Positions 1 through 14,320 of a DNA stretch of 64,000 nucleotides are shown here, one piece after another. A program made the position numbers and the translations under genes. The DNA is from Streptomyces yangpuensis (GTDB lineage: Bacteria > Actinomycetota > Actinomycetes > Streptomycetales > Streptomycetaceae), in NCBI RefSeq assembly GCF_001005295.1, contig NZ_LBMK01000002.1:1369223-1433222 (forward strand). Reading direction: 5' to 3'. The notes beneath the pieces are model-generated. The model was not told where the DNA came from. It worked only from the letters and a program-made list of their open reading frames with translations, and did no database searches. Within the stretch, counting starts at the first letter, position 1; every line of letters starts with the position of its first letter.

Positions 1-5586
<5,586 letters not shown>

Positions 5587-5592
5587 CCCGCC

Positions 5593-6888
5593 ATGACCAC
5601 CGCCTCCGTGAAACCGCCGTCTCCCCCGGAGGGGGCCGCGCCGCGGAAGAGCCGCTGGGGCCTCTGGGCGCAGGGCAACTTCCGCAAGCTCTGGATCGGT
5701 GAGACGACCAGCGGCCTGGGCACCGCCGTCGGCAACGTCGCGCTCGCCCTGGTGGCCGTGGTCACCCTGGAGGCCTCGCCGTTCATGGTCGGCCTGCTGA
5801 CCGCCTCCGCCTGGGTGCCGTGGCTCTTCCTCGGCCTGCTGGCCGGCGCCTGGGTGGACCGCTGGCCCCGGCTGAAGGTGATGCTGGTCTGCGACCTCCT
5901 GCTGCTCCTGCTGTTCGGCAGCGTGCCTGTGGCGGGCTGGCTGGGCCTGCTGAGCATGGCCCAGCTGGTGGTGGTCGCCGCCCTGGCCGGGGCGGTCAAG
6001 GTGTTCCTGTCCACCGCGAACAGCGCCGTGCTGCCCGTACTGGTCGCCAGGCCCGACCTGCTGGAGGCCAACGTCAAACTGCGCTCCGGGGACGCCGCCG
6101 CGGAGATCGCGGGCCCGGGCCTCGCCGGCCTGATCTCCCAAGCCTTCGGCGCCGTCAGCGGACTGCTCGCCGACGCGCTCACCTACCTGGTGGCGGCGGT
6201 CTGCGTCGGGTCCATCAAGGCCGAGGAGAAGCCCCCGCCGGTCTCCGAACGGCGCGGGATCCTCCGCGAGATCAAGGAGGGCGTCCGCTTCCTGGTGCAC
6301 GACCCCTACCTGCGCACGCTGGCGAGCTTCGCGGCCGTCGGCAACCTCGGCCTCAACGGCATCCAGGCCGTACAGACGATCTTCCTGGTCCGCAGCGTGG
6401 GCGTGACGCCCGGCGGCGTCGGTGCCGTCTTCGCGGTGGTCTCGGTCGGCGGCCTGGCCGGGGCCGCGCTCGCCGGGCGGATCGCCCGCCGGTTCGGAAC
6501 GGCCCGCGGACTGCTGCTCTGCGAGCTGGTGGGGGCGCCGTTCATCCTCCTGCTGCCGATGGCCGGACAGCGGATGCCGCTGGCCGTCAGCGCGGTGGCC
6601 TGGTCGGTCGCGGTCTGCGGCGTGGTCGCCGGGAACGTCATCGCCGGCAGCTTCTACCAGGCCTACTGCCCGCCCGAGATGATCGGCCGGATCCGGGCCA
6701 GCGCCTCCACGGTCAACTTCAGCGCCATCCCGGTGGGCGCCCTGCTCGGCGGCTGGCTGGGCGAGGTGCTCGGCGCCCGCACCACCCTCTGGATCATGGC
6801 GAGCGTGCTGCTCTCGGCCGGCCTGGTCCTGCTGGTCTCCCCGCTCCGCGGCCTGCGCAGCTTCCCCGAACGTCCCGCGCGGCCCTGA
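5593..6888 (+). CDS. MFS transporter, DHA3/MFS_3-type efflux protein
   Basis: A 431-residue integral membrane protein of the major facilitator superfamily, resembling the macrolide-efflux / enterobactin-exporter-like group (MFS_3). After a short polar N-terminus (about 35 residues) it has roughly ten to twelve hydrophobic segments. The loop sequence LAGAWVDRWPRLKVM near residues 80-95 is the usual MFS motif A region between helices 2 and 3, and AGRIARRFGTARG marks the equivalent loop in the second half. The ATG lies 6 bases after the NRPS stop with GGAG at 5578-5581, so it is translationally linked to the synthetase and probably exports its peptide. Substrate specificity is inferred only from this context. 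Confidence 0.9.
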   Translation: MTTASVKPPSPPEGAAPRKSRWGLWAQGNFRKLWIGETTSGLGTAVGNVALALVAVVTLEASPFMVGLLTASAWVPWLFLGLLAGAWVDRWPRLKVMLVCDLLLLLLFGSVPVAGWLGLLSMAQLVVVAALAGAVKVFLSTANSAVLPVLVARPDLLEANVKLRSGDAAAEIAGPGLAGLISQAFGAVSGLLADALTYLVAAVCVGSIKAEEKPPPVSERRGILREIKEGVRFLVHDPYLRTLASFAAVGNLGLNGIQAVQTIFLVRSVGVTPGGVGAVFAVVSVGGLAGAALAGRIARRFGTARGLLLCELVGAPFILLLPMAGQRMPLAVSAVAWSVAVCGVVAGNVIAGSFYQAYCPPEMIGRIRASASTVNFSAIPVGALLGGWLGEVLGARTTLWIMASVLLSAGLVLLVSPLRGLRSFPERPARP

Positions 6889-6993
6889 CAGCCCGCCCGC
6901 GCCCGCTCTCTCCCGCCCCGCCTCCCTCCCGCCTCCCGTCCTGCCCGCGCCCGCGTCCCGCGCCCGCGCCCCGCGCCCCTCCCGGAGCACACC

Positions 6994-7806
6994 ATGACCC
7001 GCACCGCCCGCCCGCACCGCCTCCTGATGTGCCGTCCGACCCACTTCGAGGTCAGCTACGCGATCAACCCGTGGATGGATCCCGCCAAGCCGGTCGACAC
7101 GGACCTCGCCGTCGCCCAGTGGGAGCGGCTGTACGACCTGTACGTCGAACTCGGCCACCGCGTCGACCTCATCGACCCGCTGCCCGGCCTGCCCGACATG
7201 GTCTACGCGGCGAACGGCGCCACCGTCGTCGACGGCAAGGTGCTCGGCGCCCGGTTCCGCAACGCCGAGCGCGCCGCCGAGGGCCCCGCCTACCTGGAGT
7301 GGTTCCGGGCGGGCGGGTTCACCACCCATGAGCCGGTCCACGTCAACGAGGGCGAGGGCGACCTGCTGCTGACGGGCCGCCACCTGCTGGCCGGGCGCGG
7401 CTTCCGCAGCGTCTCGGCCGGCCACGCCGAGGCACAGGAGTTCCTCGGCCGCCCGGTGATCGGCCTGGACCTCGTCGACCCGCGCTTCTACCACCTCGAC
7501 ACCGCGCTCGGCGTGCTCGACGAGGACCAGGTCGTCTACTACCCCGGCGCGTTCTCGGCGGGCAGCAGGGAGGTGCTGCGCCGGCTGTTCCCGGACGCGG
7601 TGCTGGTGGAGGAGGCGGACGCGGCGGTGTTCGGACTGAACCTGATGAGCGACGGCCTGAACGTGGTGCTGCCGGAGGCGGCGACCGGGGTCGCCTCCCG
7701 ACTGCGCGAGCGGGGCTTCCGGCCGATCGGGGTGGACCTCTCCGAACTGTTCAAGGGCGGCGGCAGCGTGAAGTGCTGCACCCTGCAGATCCGCGAGGCC
7801 GCCTGA
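6994..7806 (+). CDS. Dimethylarginine dimethylaminohydrolase-like (amidinotransferase-fold) enzyme
   Basis: A 270-residue protein of the DDAH/arginine deiminase superfamily, which hydrolyses the guanidino group of (methyl)arginine to give citrulline. The N-terminus has the family pattern MCRPTHFEVSYAINPWM. The probable catalytic histidine is His167 in FYHLDTAL, and the nucleophile is in KCCTLQI near the C-terminus (Cys262 most likely), as in bacterial DDAHs. Its length fits the family. It follows the NRPS and exporter on the same strand after a 105-base gap that is almost purely C/T/G, with GGAG upstream of the ATG. It could supply a non-protein amino acid or act in ordinary arginine catabolism; the sequence does not decide. 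A strong hairpin follows the gene. Confidence 0.85.
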   Translation: MTRTARPHRLLMCRPTHFEVSYAINPWMDPAKPVDTDLAVAQWERLYDLYVELGHRVDLIDPLPGLPDMVYAANGATVVDGKVLGARFRNAERAAEGPAYLEWFRAGGFTTHEPVHVNEGEGDLLLTGRHLLAGRGFRSVSAGHAEAQEFLGRPVIGLDLVDPRFYHLDTALGVLDEDQVVYYPGAFSAGSREVLRRLFPDAVLVEEADAAVFGLNLMSDGLNVVLPEAATGVASRLRERGFRPIGVDLSELFKGGGSVKCCTLQIREAA

Positions 7807-7829
7807 CCGGCATCCGGCCGTCGCCCCGA

Positions 7830-7878
7830 TCAACGAGGCCGATCGACGCACGGTGCTCGTGCGTCGATCGCCCGTTGA
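7830..7878 (+). terminator. Long inverted repeat after the DDAH-like gene
   Basis: A 13-bp perfect stem (7840-7852 with 7858-7870, loop GTGCT) is enclosed by a further 6-bp pairing, TCAACG (7830-7835) with CGTTGA (7873-7878). There is no T-tract. It probably ends the NRPS-transporter-DDAH transcript. Confidence 0.75.
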
Positions 7879-7973
7879 ACGTGCCTTGCCATGCTCCTCC
7901 CATCGGCCCGGAGCACTCCGGGAGGAACCGGAACCCCCCTTCCCAGCAGGGAAGACGTCCTTGAGGAGCAGTC

Positions 7974-8192
7974 ATGGCGCACCGCGCGAACAACACCGTT
8001 GCCACCCGGGTCTGCCTGGCCGTCGCGGGCCTCGGCCTCGGCACGCTGATCGCCCTGGGCGCGGCCGGCGCGGCCATGGCCGACGACGCCACCGGCACCG
8101 GGCAGGGCGGCGGCACCGTCAGCACCCACCAGGCCCCGGCGCCGACCCCCACCCCGTCCGACGACAAGGACTGGAACAGCACCGGTTCCTGA
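7974..8192 (+). CDS. Small secreted protein, unknown function
   Basis: A 72-residue protein with a clear Sec signal peptide: basic start MAHRANN, hydrophobic core VCLAVAGLGLGTLIALGAAG, and a likely cleavage site at AMA-DD near residue 35. The mature part, about 37 residues, is rich in Gly, Thr, Pro and Asp, low in complexity and free of cysteine. GAGGAG precedes the ATG by a good spacing (7963-7973). It sits alone between the terminator of the NRPS operon and the convergent SARP gene. No family was recognised; the mature part resembles the short secreted peptides common in streptomycetes. Confidence 0.65.
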   Translation: MAHRANNTVATRVCLAVAGLGLGTLIALGAAGAAMADDATGTGQGGGTVSTHQAPAPTPTPSDDKDWNSTGS

Positions 8193-8210
8193 CCCCGCCG
8201 GATCATACGT

Positions 8211-11200
8211 TCAGGCCTCCAGCCCGCAGGGTTCCGCCAGGGCCAGAGCCGGCTCCTCCAGCAGACAGCCCACCTCGGCGGCCTCCGGAAGACCCAGCCG
8301 GCAGAAGATCTCGTACGCCTGCCGCAACCGCGCCCCCGCCTCGGCCCCGCGCCCGAGGTCCGCCAGCGAGCGGCCCAGCACCACCAGCGCCTGAGCCTGG
8401 TCCCGTTCCGCGCCCAGTTCCTCGCAGAGCACCAGTGCCCGTCCGGCGTGGTCGAGCGCCTCGTCGGCCCGGCCGAGCGAGCGCAGACTGTCCGCCAGCC
8501 GGTAGCGAGCGTTCGCGGCCCGGTCCCGCAGACCCGCCCCCGTCGCCACCGCCAGACACTCCCGGAACCAGGTCACCGCCTCCTCGTGCCGCCCGAGCCC
8601 GTGCAGCGCCAGACCCAGTACGTACAGGGTGTACGCGCGCCCGGAGTCGTCCTGCCGGGTCCGCAGCTCGGCGAGGACCTCGTGACAGATCTCCACCGCC
8701 TCCTCCGCGCGCCCGCTGCGCACCCGTGCCAGCGCGGCGTTCATGGTCGTCACCAGGGCGCCGGAGCGGTGCCCCAGCGCGTTGGCCAGCACCAGCGCCT
8801 CGTCGTAGTGGTCCACCGCCTCGTCGTAGCGGCTGAGGAACTGGCAGATCAGGCCGAGGTCGTTGAGGGCCTGGCGGAGGATCACCGTGTCACCGGCGGT
8901 CCGTGCCGCGTCCACCGCCCGGCGGGCGGCCGCCTCGGCCGCCTCCAGCCGGGTCGCGGCCAGGGCGACGTTCCCGCGCAGGAAGTGTGCGCGTCCGGCG
9001 GCCCGGACGTCGCCGTGCCGCACCGCCGCCTCGGCCAGCGCGTCGGCGGTGGCGGCGAGCTGCCGGCTCGGCGGGGTGAGCACGAACGGCGTGAGCGCGA
9101 TCAGCAGGTCGATCGCGGCCCGCAGCGCCGTCCCCGGCACACCGTCCGACGGCGCCGCGGCGACCGCCGGGCCGCCCGCGACCGCGTCCGCGGCGACCTG
9201 GGCCGCCAGCGCCACGGCACCGGCGCGCTCGGCCGTCGTCCACTCCCGGGCCGCGTCCCACCCGGTCAGCGCCACACCGGGGGAGCGGGCCGGACCCAGC
9301 GCGCCCGCCGCCGGATCGCCCGGTACCGCGTGCTGGAACGCGGCGCAGGCCGTGGCCAGCAGATGGTCCAGCAGCCGGTCGCGGGCCGCGACCGCCTCCC
9401 CGTCCTGCATCGCACCGGCGCCCGCGGCGGCCGGGCCCGCCTCCTGCGCGGGACGGCGACGTGCGAAGGAACGCAGCAGGTCGTGATAGCGGTAGCGCCC
9501 GGGGAAGGGCGACTCCACCATCGCCACGTCCACCAGGGCCTCCAGCAGGTCCTCGGCGTCGTACTCGTCGAGGTCGAGCAGCGCCGCGGCCGCCGGCAGC
9601 CCGATGTCCGGCCCGTCCACCGACGCGACCAGCCGGAACGCCCGGGCCTGGTCGGCGGTCAGCTGCCGGTAGCTCAGTTCGAAGGCCGCTGCCACCGCCA
9701 GATCGCCGATCCGCAGTTCGTCGATCCGGCGTCGTTCCACCTGGAGCCGGCGGCTGAGCGTCTCCACCGTCCAGCCCGGCCGGGCGGCGAGCCGGGCGGC
9801 CACGATCCGGACTGCCAGCGGCAGGTGTCCGCAGGCCACGACCAGTTCCAGGGCCGCGTCGCGTTCGGCGGCCAGCCGGTCCGCGCCGATGGTGCGGCCG
9901 AGCAGGTCCAGCGCCTCCGACGGGTGGAACACGTCCAGGTCGACCTGGACGGTGGCCGGCAGCCCGGCCGGCCGGGTGCGTCCGGTGGTCAGGACCGCGC
10001 AGCCGACCGCCCCCGGCAGCAGCGGCCGGATCTGCGCCGCGTCCTTGGCGTTGTCGAGCACCAGCAGCAGCCGTCGGCCGTCGACGATGGACCGGAAGAG
10101 CGCCGAGCGGGCGTCCAGTCCGTCGGGCACCGCGTCCCCGGGGGTACCGAGGGCCACGAGGAAGCTGCTGAGCACCGCTTCGGGGTCGGCGGGCACCGGG
10201 TCGGAGCCGCGCAGGTCCACGTACAGCTGGCCGTCCGGGTAGGACTCGCGGACGCGGTGCGCCACGTGCACGGCCAGCGCCGTCTTGCCCACGCCGCCCA
10301 TGCCGACGACGGTGGCGATCACCAGGGCCTGCGCGCAGGAGGTGCCGAGTGCCTCGTCCAGCACCCGGACCGGCGCCGTGCGGCCGGTGAAGTCGGCGGC
10401 GTCCGGCGGGAGCTGGGCCGGTCTCGGGGGTGCGGGCGCCGGTCTGAGCGCGGTCTCCCGTCCGTGCTGCTCCTCGGTCCGGTCCCGCTCGGCGGCCGGG
10501 GCGCCGGGCCCGTGGCCGGAGCCGTCGGCGCCGGTGGTCCGCCGGGCCGGCTCCTTCGGTCCCTCGGGCTCCTCGGCGGGAGTCGCCGGCGGGCTCGGTT
10601 CGGGGGCGGCCAGCGCCGGGTCGCCCTCCAGGATCCGGCGGTGCAGCTGCTCCAGGTCCGGCCCCGGCGCGACGCCCAGTTCCGCGAGGAAGAGCTGACG
10701 CACCCCGCGGTACACCGCCAGTGCGTCCGCCTGCCGTCCGGCCTGGTACAGCGCCCGCATCAGCAGCCCGTACGCCCGCTCGTGCAGCGGGTGCTCGGTG
10801 GTGAGGGCGGTCAGCTCGGGTATGCAGCGCGAGTAGCGGCCGAGCGTCAGGTCCAGCCCGATCCGCTCCTCCAGCAGCGTCAGCCGCAGTTCCCCCAGCC
10901 GCTGCCGGTGCCGTTCCGCGAACGGGCCCGGCACACCGGCCAGCGGTTCGCCCTGCCACAGCTCCAGCGCCTGGTTGAGCAGGTCGCGGGCGCGCAGCGG
11001 ATCGGTCCGCGCGGTGCGCTCCGCCTCGGCGGCCAGTGCCTCGGCCTCGGCGACGTCGACGGCGAGCTTCGGCAGCACCAGCCGGTAGCCGTCGCCCATC
11101 GACACGAGCACGCTGGGCGCAGGCCGGCCGTCGCCGGCCGCGTCACCGTCCCCTGCCTCGCCCCTGCCCGCGGCGTCCAGTACCTTGCGCCACCGCCACG

Positions 11201-11456
11201 CGTACGTGCGCACGGTGGTCATCGCCGCGCTCGGTGGCTCCTCGCCCCACAGCGCCGTGATGAGGTCGGTGGCGCTCGCCGAGTGCCCCGGCCGCAGCAG
11301 GAGGACGGCCAGCATCGCCTGCTGCTGCGGGCTCCCGATCTTGAGCGCGGTAGCGCCCCGGTGAGCCCGCATCAGACCGAGTAATGAGAAACGGAGATCG
11401 CCCAAGTCCTGCCCCCAGCCCCCAGAACACGGTGCCTGCCCCCGCAAGGCGCCCAT
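8211..11456 (-). CDS. AfsR/SARP-family transcriptional regulator (DNA-binding, BTAD, NB-ARC ATPase, TPR)
   Basis: A 1081-residue pathway regulator. The N-terminal winged-helix OmpR-type DNA-binding domain (about residues 20-115, LRFSLLGLM through [13 protein letters not shown]) is followed by the bacterial transcriptional activation domain (about 120-270). A low-complexity linker leads to an NB-ARC/AP-ATPase module with Walker A GMGGVGKT (Lys near 391), Walker [11 protein letters not shown] and LPLAVRI. The C-terminal third contains TPR-like repeats. This is the large AfsR architecture, which integrates nucleotide binding with promoter activation. The ATG at 11456 has AAAGGTG upstream; no convincing internal start is seen. 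It is divergent from the 11658 gene across a 200-base spacer with 11-bp-phased repeats. Proximity to the NRPS suggests, but does not prove, control of that cluster. Confidence 0.93.
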   Translation of the reverse strand: MGALRGQAPCSGGWGQDLGDLRFSLLGLMRAHRGATALKIGSPQQQAMLAVLLLRPGHSASATDLITALWGEEPPSAAMTTVRTYAWRWRKVLDAAGRGEAGDGDAAGDGRPAPSVLVSMGDGYRLVLPKLAVDVAEAEALAAEAERTARTDPLRARDLLNQALELWQGEPLAGVPGPFAERHRQRLGELRLTLLEERIGLDLTLGRYSRCIPELTALTTEHPLHERAYGLLMRALYQAGRQADALAVYRGVRQLFLAELGVAPGPDLEQLHRRILEGDPALAAPEPSPPATPAEEPEGPKEPARRTTGADGSGHGPGAPAAERDRTEEQHGRETALRPAPAPPRPAQLPPDAADFTGRTAPVRVLDEALGTSCAQALVIATVVGMGGVGKTALAVHVAHRVRESYPDGQLYVDLRGSDPVPADPEAVLSSFLVALGTPGDAVPDGLDARSALFRSIVDGRRLLLVLDNAKDAAQIRPLLPGAVGCAVLTTGRTRPAGLPATVQVDLDVFHPSEALDLLGRTIGADRLAAERDAALELVVACGHLPLAVRIVAARLAARPGWTVETLSRRLQVERRRIDELRIGDLAVAAAFELSYRQLTADQARAFRLVASVDGPDIGLPAAAALLDLDEYDAEDLLEALVDVAMVESPFPGRYRYHDLLRSFARRRPAQEAGPAAAGAGAMQDGEAVAARDRLLDHLLATACAAFQHAVPGDPAAGALGPARSPGVALTGWDAAREWTTAERAGAVALAAQVAADAVAGGPAVAAAPSDGVPGTALRAAIDLLIALTPFVLTPPSRQLAATADALAEAAVRHGDVRAAGRAHFLRGNVALAATRLEAAEAAARRAVDAARTAGDTVILRQALNDLGLICQFLSRYDEAVDHYDEALVLANALGHRSGALVTTMNAALARVRSGRAEEAVEICHEVLAELRTRQDDSGRAYTLYVLGLALHGLGRHEEAVTWFRECLAVATGAGLRDRAANARYRLADSLRSLGRADEALDHAGRALVLCEELGAERDQAQALVVLGRSLADLGRGAEAGARLRQAYEIFCRLGLPEAAEVGCLLEEPALALAEPCGLEA

Positions 11457-11511
11457 GTCTCGATTTGTGTCACCTTTTTAACCACAGCGTCGCCCTCGGT
11501 GTCGAGAGCCC

Positions 11512-11555
11512 GTTGAGCCTGTGGTGATCAGGTGTTGAACCTTGCGGTACAGAAT
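11512..11555 (+). promoter_or_regulatory. Candidate SARP operator and promoter, 11-bp phased repeats
   Basis: Three consecutive 11-mers begin at 11512, 11523 and 11534: GTTGAGC..., GGTGATC... and GTTGAAC.... The outer two match well at 22-bp spacing and the middle one weakly. About 8 bases after the last heptamer comes a possible -10 (TACAGA at 11548 or CAGAAT at 11550). Known SARP targets have heptamer direct repeats on one face of the helix with the last repeat about 8 bp before the -10. Site assignment is inference. Confidence 0.4.
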
Positions 11556-11657
11556 CGCCCCGTGCCGCGGGCACGCCGGACACCGCCCGGAACCCGCGCC
11601 CGCCCCCTCGGCCGCCGGTGGCGCCGGGCCCGACCATACATTCGGAGGAGGACGTCC

Positions 11658-12704
11658 GTGAACACCCCGATGCTGTACCGGCTGCTCGACGCCGATCCCG
11701 CCGCCGGGCCTGCGGAACTGCTGCACCGTGCCCGGGCAGGCCGTCATCTGCCCCACCTGGTGCTCTCCGCGCTCGTCCGCGACGGAGTCCGGATGGGCGG
11801 GCCGGCCCGTGCCGAGCTCGCCCGTGCCCGTGACCGTGCCGCCCACTACGTCCGCCTGGCCGCGGGCCTCGCCCGTTCCACAGGCGTCCGCGCCATCCGG
11901 GGCCTCCCGCTCGCCGGGTACTACCCGGACGGTCTGCTCCGTCCGCTGGAGTCCCTGGATCTGGTCGCCCCCGACGAGGCGGCCCTGTGGCAGGCCGTCA
12001 TCCGCCTGGTCACCGACCACCCGGTGGAGCAGATCGACGTCTCCCTGCTCGGTGAACGTCCCCATCACACCGCCGTCACGGTCCAGTGGCCCGCCGAGGA
12101 CCCTCTGGTCGACCCCTGGTACCGCGTCCACCTCTCCACCGCTGCTCTGCCCGGGGACGGGCGCGGCGTGCCCGTCCGGCCGTACCTGGTCGCCGACGAC
12201 CACGTGGAGTGCCTCATCGCCCTGGCCGAGTCCCGCCTCGGCGGGCCGGACCTGCCGCCCGGTCCGCTCACCCTCCTCGACATCGCCTGCCTCGCCCGCC
12301 GGCCCTTCGAGCCCGCCGAGACCGCCGCCGTGCTCGCCGCCTACCGCCTGGCCCCGGAGGCAGCCGCCCTCCTCGACCACGCCGCCGAGCACGTCCCGCT
12401 GGGTCCGCTCGCGGCCGTACGCGCCGTGCTCGCCCCCGAACTGGCCGCCGAGCACCGCCGTCGCGGGGAGGCCGCGGCCGCCACCGCCCGGTGCGTCCCG
12501 ACCCGGCACGGGGCCCTGCTCCGCCGCACCGTCATCCGCCACACCTGGGGCGAGGCGCGCCTGCTGGCCCCCGCCCCCGACACCTCCCTCCTCCTCACAC
12601 CCGTCGCCGACTACCTGCTCACCCCGGCCCCCGACGCCGTCGCCGCGCCCGCCACGCGCACCGCCGCCCTCGACGCCCTCCACCGCTGGGACGCCCTCTG
12701 CTGA
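11658..12704 (+). CDS. NTP_transf_5-like (uncharacterised nucleotidyltransferase) protein, probably degenerate
   Basis: A 348-residue soluble protein. The start is set at GTG 11658 because GGAGGAGG lies 6 bases before it; upstream in-frame codons read basic, low-quality sequence. Residues around 75-105 (VRAIRGLPLAGYYPDGLLRP followed by LESLDLV) match the NTP_transf_5 pattern, in which a KG...YP..RP motif precedes D-x-D. Here the lysine is arginine and the first catalytic aspartate of D-x-D is replaced by serine, so activity is doubtful. Such proteins often sit in polysaccharide or natural-product clusters. It is divergent from the SARP regulator and may be its target. The family call is by motif eye-matching only. 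Confidence 0.45.
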   Translation: MNTPMLYRLLDADPAAGPAELLHRARAGRHLPHLVLSALVRDGVRMGGPARAELARARDRAAHYVRLAAGLARSTGVRAIRGLPLAGYYPDGLLRPLESLDLVAPDEAALWQAVIRLVTDHPVEQIDVSLLGERPHHTAVTVQWPAEDPLVDPWYRVHLSTAALPGDGRGVPVRPYLVADDHVECLIALAESRLGGPDLPPGPLTLLDIACLARRPFEPAETAAVLAAYRLAPEAAALLDHAAEHVPLGPLAAVRAVLAPELAAEHRRRGEAAAATARCVPTRHGALLRRTVIRHTWGEARLLAPAPDTSLLLTPVADYLLTPAPDAVAAPATRTAALDALHRWDALC

Positions 12705-12858
12705 TGCCGGGGGAATTCCGTATTCCGCCCGGCACGCCTGCAGTCCCGCTCGGTTTCCCGGATGTGGCCTTCCTTACTTTCCCGAACCGGCTCACCAGCT
12801 CCGCTAACATGTTCGAGCGAACAATGATCAGGTTGAAATATGAACATCGGCTGAAAAA
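12705..12858 (+). promoter_or_regulatory. AT-rich promoter region with dyad before the PAP2 gene
   Basis: This 154-base spacer is markedly AT-richer than the surrounding coding DNA, especially 12800-12858. It carries the dyad TGTTCG-AG-CGAACA (12810-12823), a plausible operator, and TTGAAA at 12833 as a possible -35. No protein is encoded. Confidence 0.4.
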
Positions 12859-14223
12859 TTGATATCTGCGGTAAAGCGAGTGTTTTCGCCAAAGGGCGGC
12901 GGAGCCGAGTCCGCCGTATGGCGCCGGCCACGCGTCATTCTGTGGGTCGCGGCGAGCGTCGTGACCCTCGGATTCCTCGTCGCCCTGGAGATCGCCGCGC
13001 GCGGCTACGGCGTACCGGGGCCGATCACCGACCAGGCGCGGGAAGTGGTGTTCGCACCCAAGTCGGGCACGGTGCTCTACGCCAGCATGGCCCTGATGCT
13101 GGTGGTGCTCACCTGGCGGCAGCGGTTCATCGCGCTCGGCGCCGCGGTCGGCATCGACCTCGTCTTCTGGCTCGTGCGCTGGGCGGCCGGTGCCGAGATG
13201 ATGTACGGCAACGGCGCGCTCCTGGTCACCCTGGGCTGCGCGGTCATCGCGCTCACCCGCCGCACCGGCCGTGAGCGGACCCTGCTGCTCCAGGGCGTCG
13301 GACTGGCCCTGCTGCTGGTGACCGGCCGCAAGACCGGCTACACCTGGCTGCTGATCACGTCGAAGACCCGCCCGACGGTGCTCGACCAGTACGTGGCCAC
13401 CGCAGACCAGGCGCTGGGCAACCCGTCGTGGGTGGCGGGCCGGATCGTCGAGGCCACCGGCGTCGTCGGCTTCCGCGTCCTCGAATTCGTCTACATCCAG
13501 CTCGCCGTGATGGCGGTCATCGTGGCGCTGTACCAGCTGCGCCACGTGGCGGCCGAGCGCCGCTTCCCGCGCCACCACCTGGTACGCACCTTCCTGGCCA
13601 TCGGGCTGCTCGGCCCGGGCATCTACATGGTCTTCCCGGTGGTCGGGCCGATCTTCGCATACGGCGCCGACGGCGGGCAGTGGGCGCTGGCCGAGCTCTG
13701 GCCGAACACGCCGCCGCCGGTCACCACCCCGCAGCCGATGCTCTTCGACGAGTTCACCCCCCGCAATTGCATGCCCAGCCTGCACACGGCGTGGGCCACC
13801 GCGATCTTCATCCATTCCCGCAAGGCCCCCCGGGCCCTCCGCTGGGCGGGAACGTTCTGGCTGGTCGCGACGCTCGGCGCGACCCTCGGATTCGGCTACC
13901 ACTACGGCGCGGACATCGTCGCCGGTGTGGTGTTCACCCTCACCATCGATGCCGCACTGCGCACCCTCGACCACGGATGGGACCGCAGGGGCATCCGGTT
14001 CGTCGCCTACGGCACCGCGGTCTTCCTCGCGCTCCTGCTGTCGTACCGCTTCCTGCCGATGGAGATGGCGGCGCTCCCGTGGGTGTACGGCCCGCTCGTC
14101 GTCCTGTCGATGGTCTCGGTGATCTACGGCCACGTCCGGCTCACCCGGCGCTGGGACCGCCGGGCCGAGTCGGTGACGCTGCCACAGCAGCAGCAGCGCG
14201 AGCCGCAGCCCGAACTGGTCTGA
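12859..14223 (+). CDS. PAP2-superfamily integral membrane phosphatase / inositolphosphotransferase-like
   Basis: A 454-residue polytopic membrane protein with about ten hydrophobic segments. The PAP2 signature lies in the second half: RNCMPSLHTAWA near residue 300 (the PSxxH-type motif) and GFGYHYGADIVAG near 345 (the SRxxxxxHxxxD-type motif with conserved His and Asp). This is the PAP2_3 (AUR1/Ipt-like) style, whose members move or remove lipid-linked phosphate groups. The frame opens with TTG at 12859; GTG at 12880 is an equally possible start, and no strong SD precedes either. The upstream spacer is AT-rich and carries a dyad. Substrate unknown; a role in phospholipid or cell-envelope metabolism is inferred. 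Confidence 0.85.
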   Translation: MISAVKRVFSPKGGGAESAVWRRPRVILWVAASVVTLGFLVALEIAARGYGVPGPITDQAREVVFAPKSGTVLYASMALMLVVLTWRQRFIALGAAVGIDLVFWLVRWAAGAEMMYGNGALLVTLGCAVIALTRRTGRERTLLLQGVGLALLLVTGRKTGYTWLLITSKTRPTVLDQYVATADQALGNPSWVAGRIVEATGVVGFRVLEFVYIQLAVMAVIVALYQLRHVAAERRFPRHHLVRTFLAIGLLGPGIYMVFPVVGPIFAYGADGGQWALAELWPNTPPPVTTPQPMLFDEFTPRNCMPSLHTAWATAIFIHSRKAPRALRWAGTFWLVATLGATLGFGYHYGADIVAGVVFTLTIDAALRTLDHGWDRRGIRFVAYGTAVFLALLLSYRFLPMEMAALPWVYGPLVVLSMVSVIYGHVRLTRRWDRRAESVTLPQQQQREPQPELV

Positions 14224-14230
14224 ACGCACC

Positions 14231-14260
14231 GCGCGCGCCCCGGTGCGGCGGGGCGCGCGC
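14231..14260. terminator. GC hairpin between convergent PAP2 and permease genes
   Basis: An 11-bp perfect stem, GCGCGCGCCCC (14231-14241) with GGGGCGCGCGC (14250-14260), and an 8-base loop. It is placed to end the PAP2 transcript. Confidence 0.7.
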
Positions 14261-14288
14261 CGACCGACGGCCGCTCGGGCCGACGGAA

Positions 14289-14320
14289 AGACAGACAGAC
14301 AGACGGCCGGTCGGCCGTCT
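14289..14320. terminator. Tetranucleotide repeat followed by a second hairpin
   Basis: AGAC is repeated four times (14289-14304), running into the stem AGACGGCCG (14301-14309) paired with CGGCCGTCT (14312-14320). The right arm touches the stop codon of the minus-strand permease. It is probably the permease terminator or half of a bidirectional one. Confidence 0.5.

Noticed and set aside
12810..12823. LexA/SOS-box candidate in the PAP2 promoter.
   Set aside because: The arms are in the order GTTCG-CGAAC, opposite to the actinobacterial SOS box (CGAAC...GTTCG), so only a generic dyad is reported.
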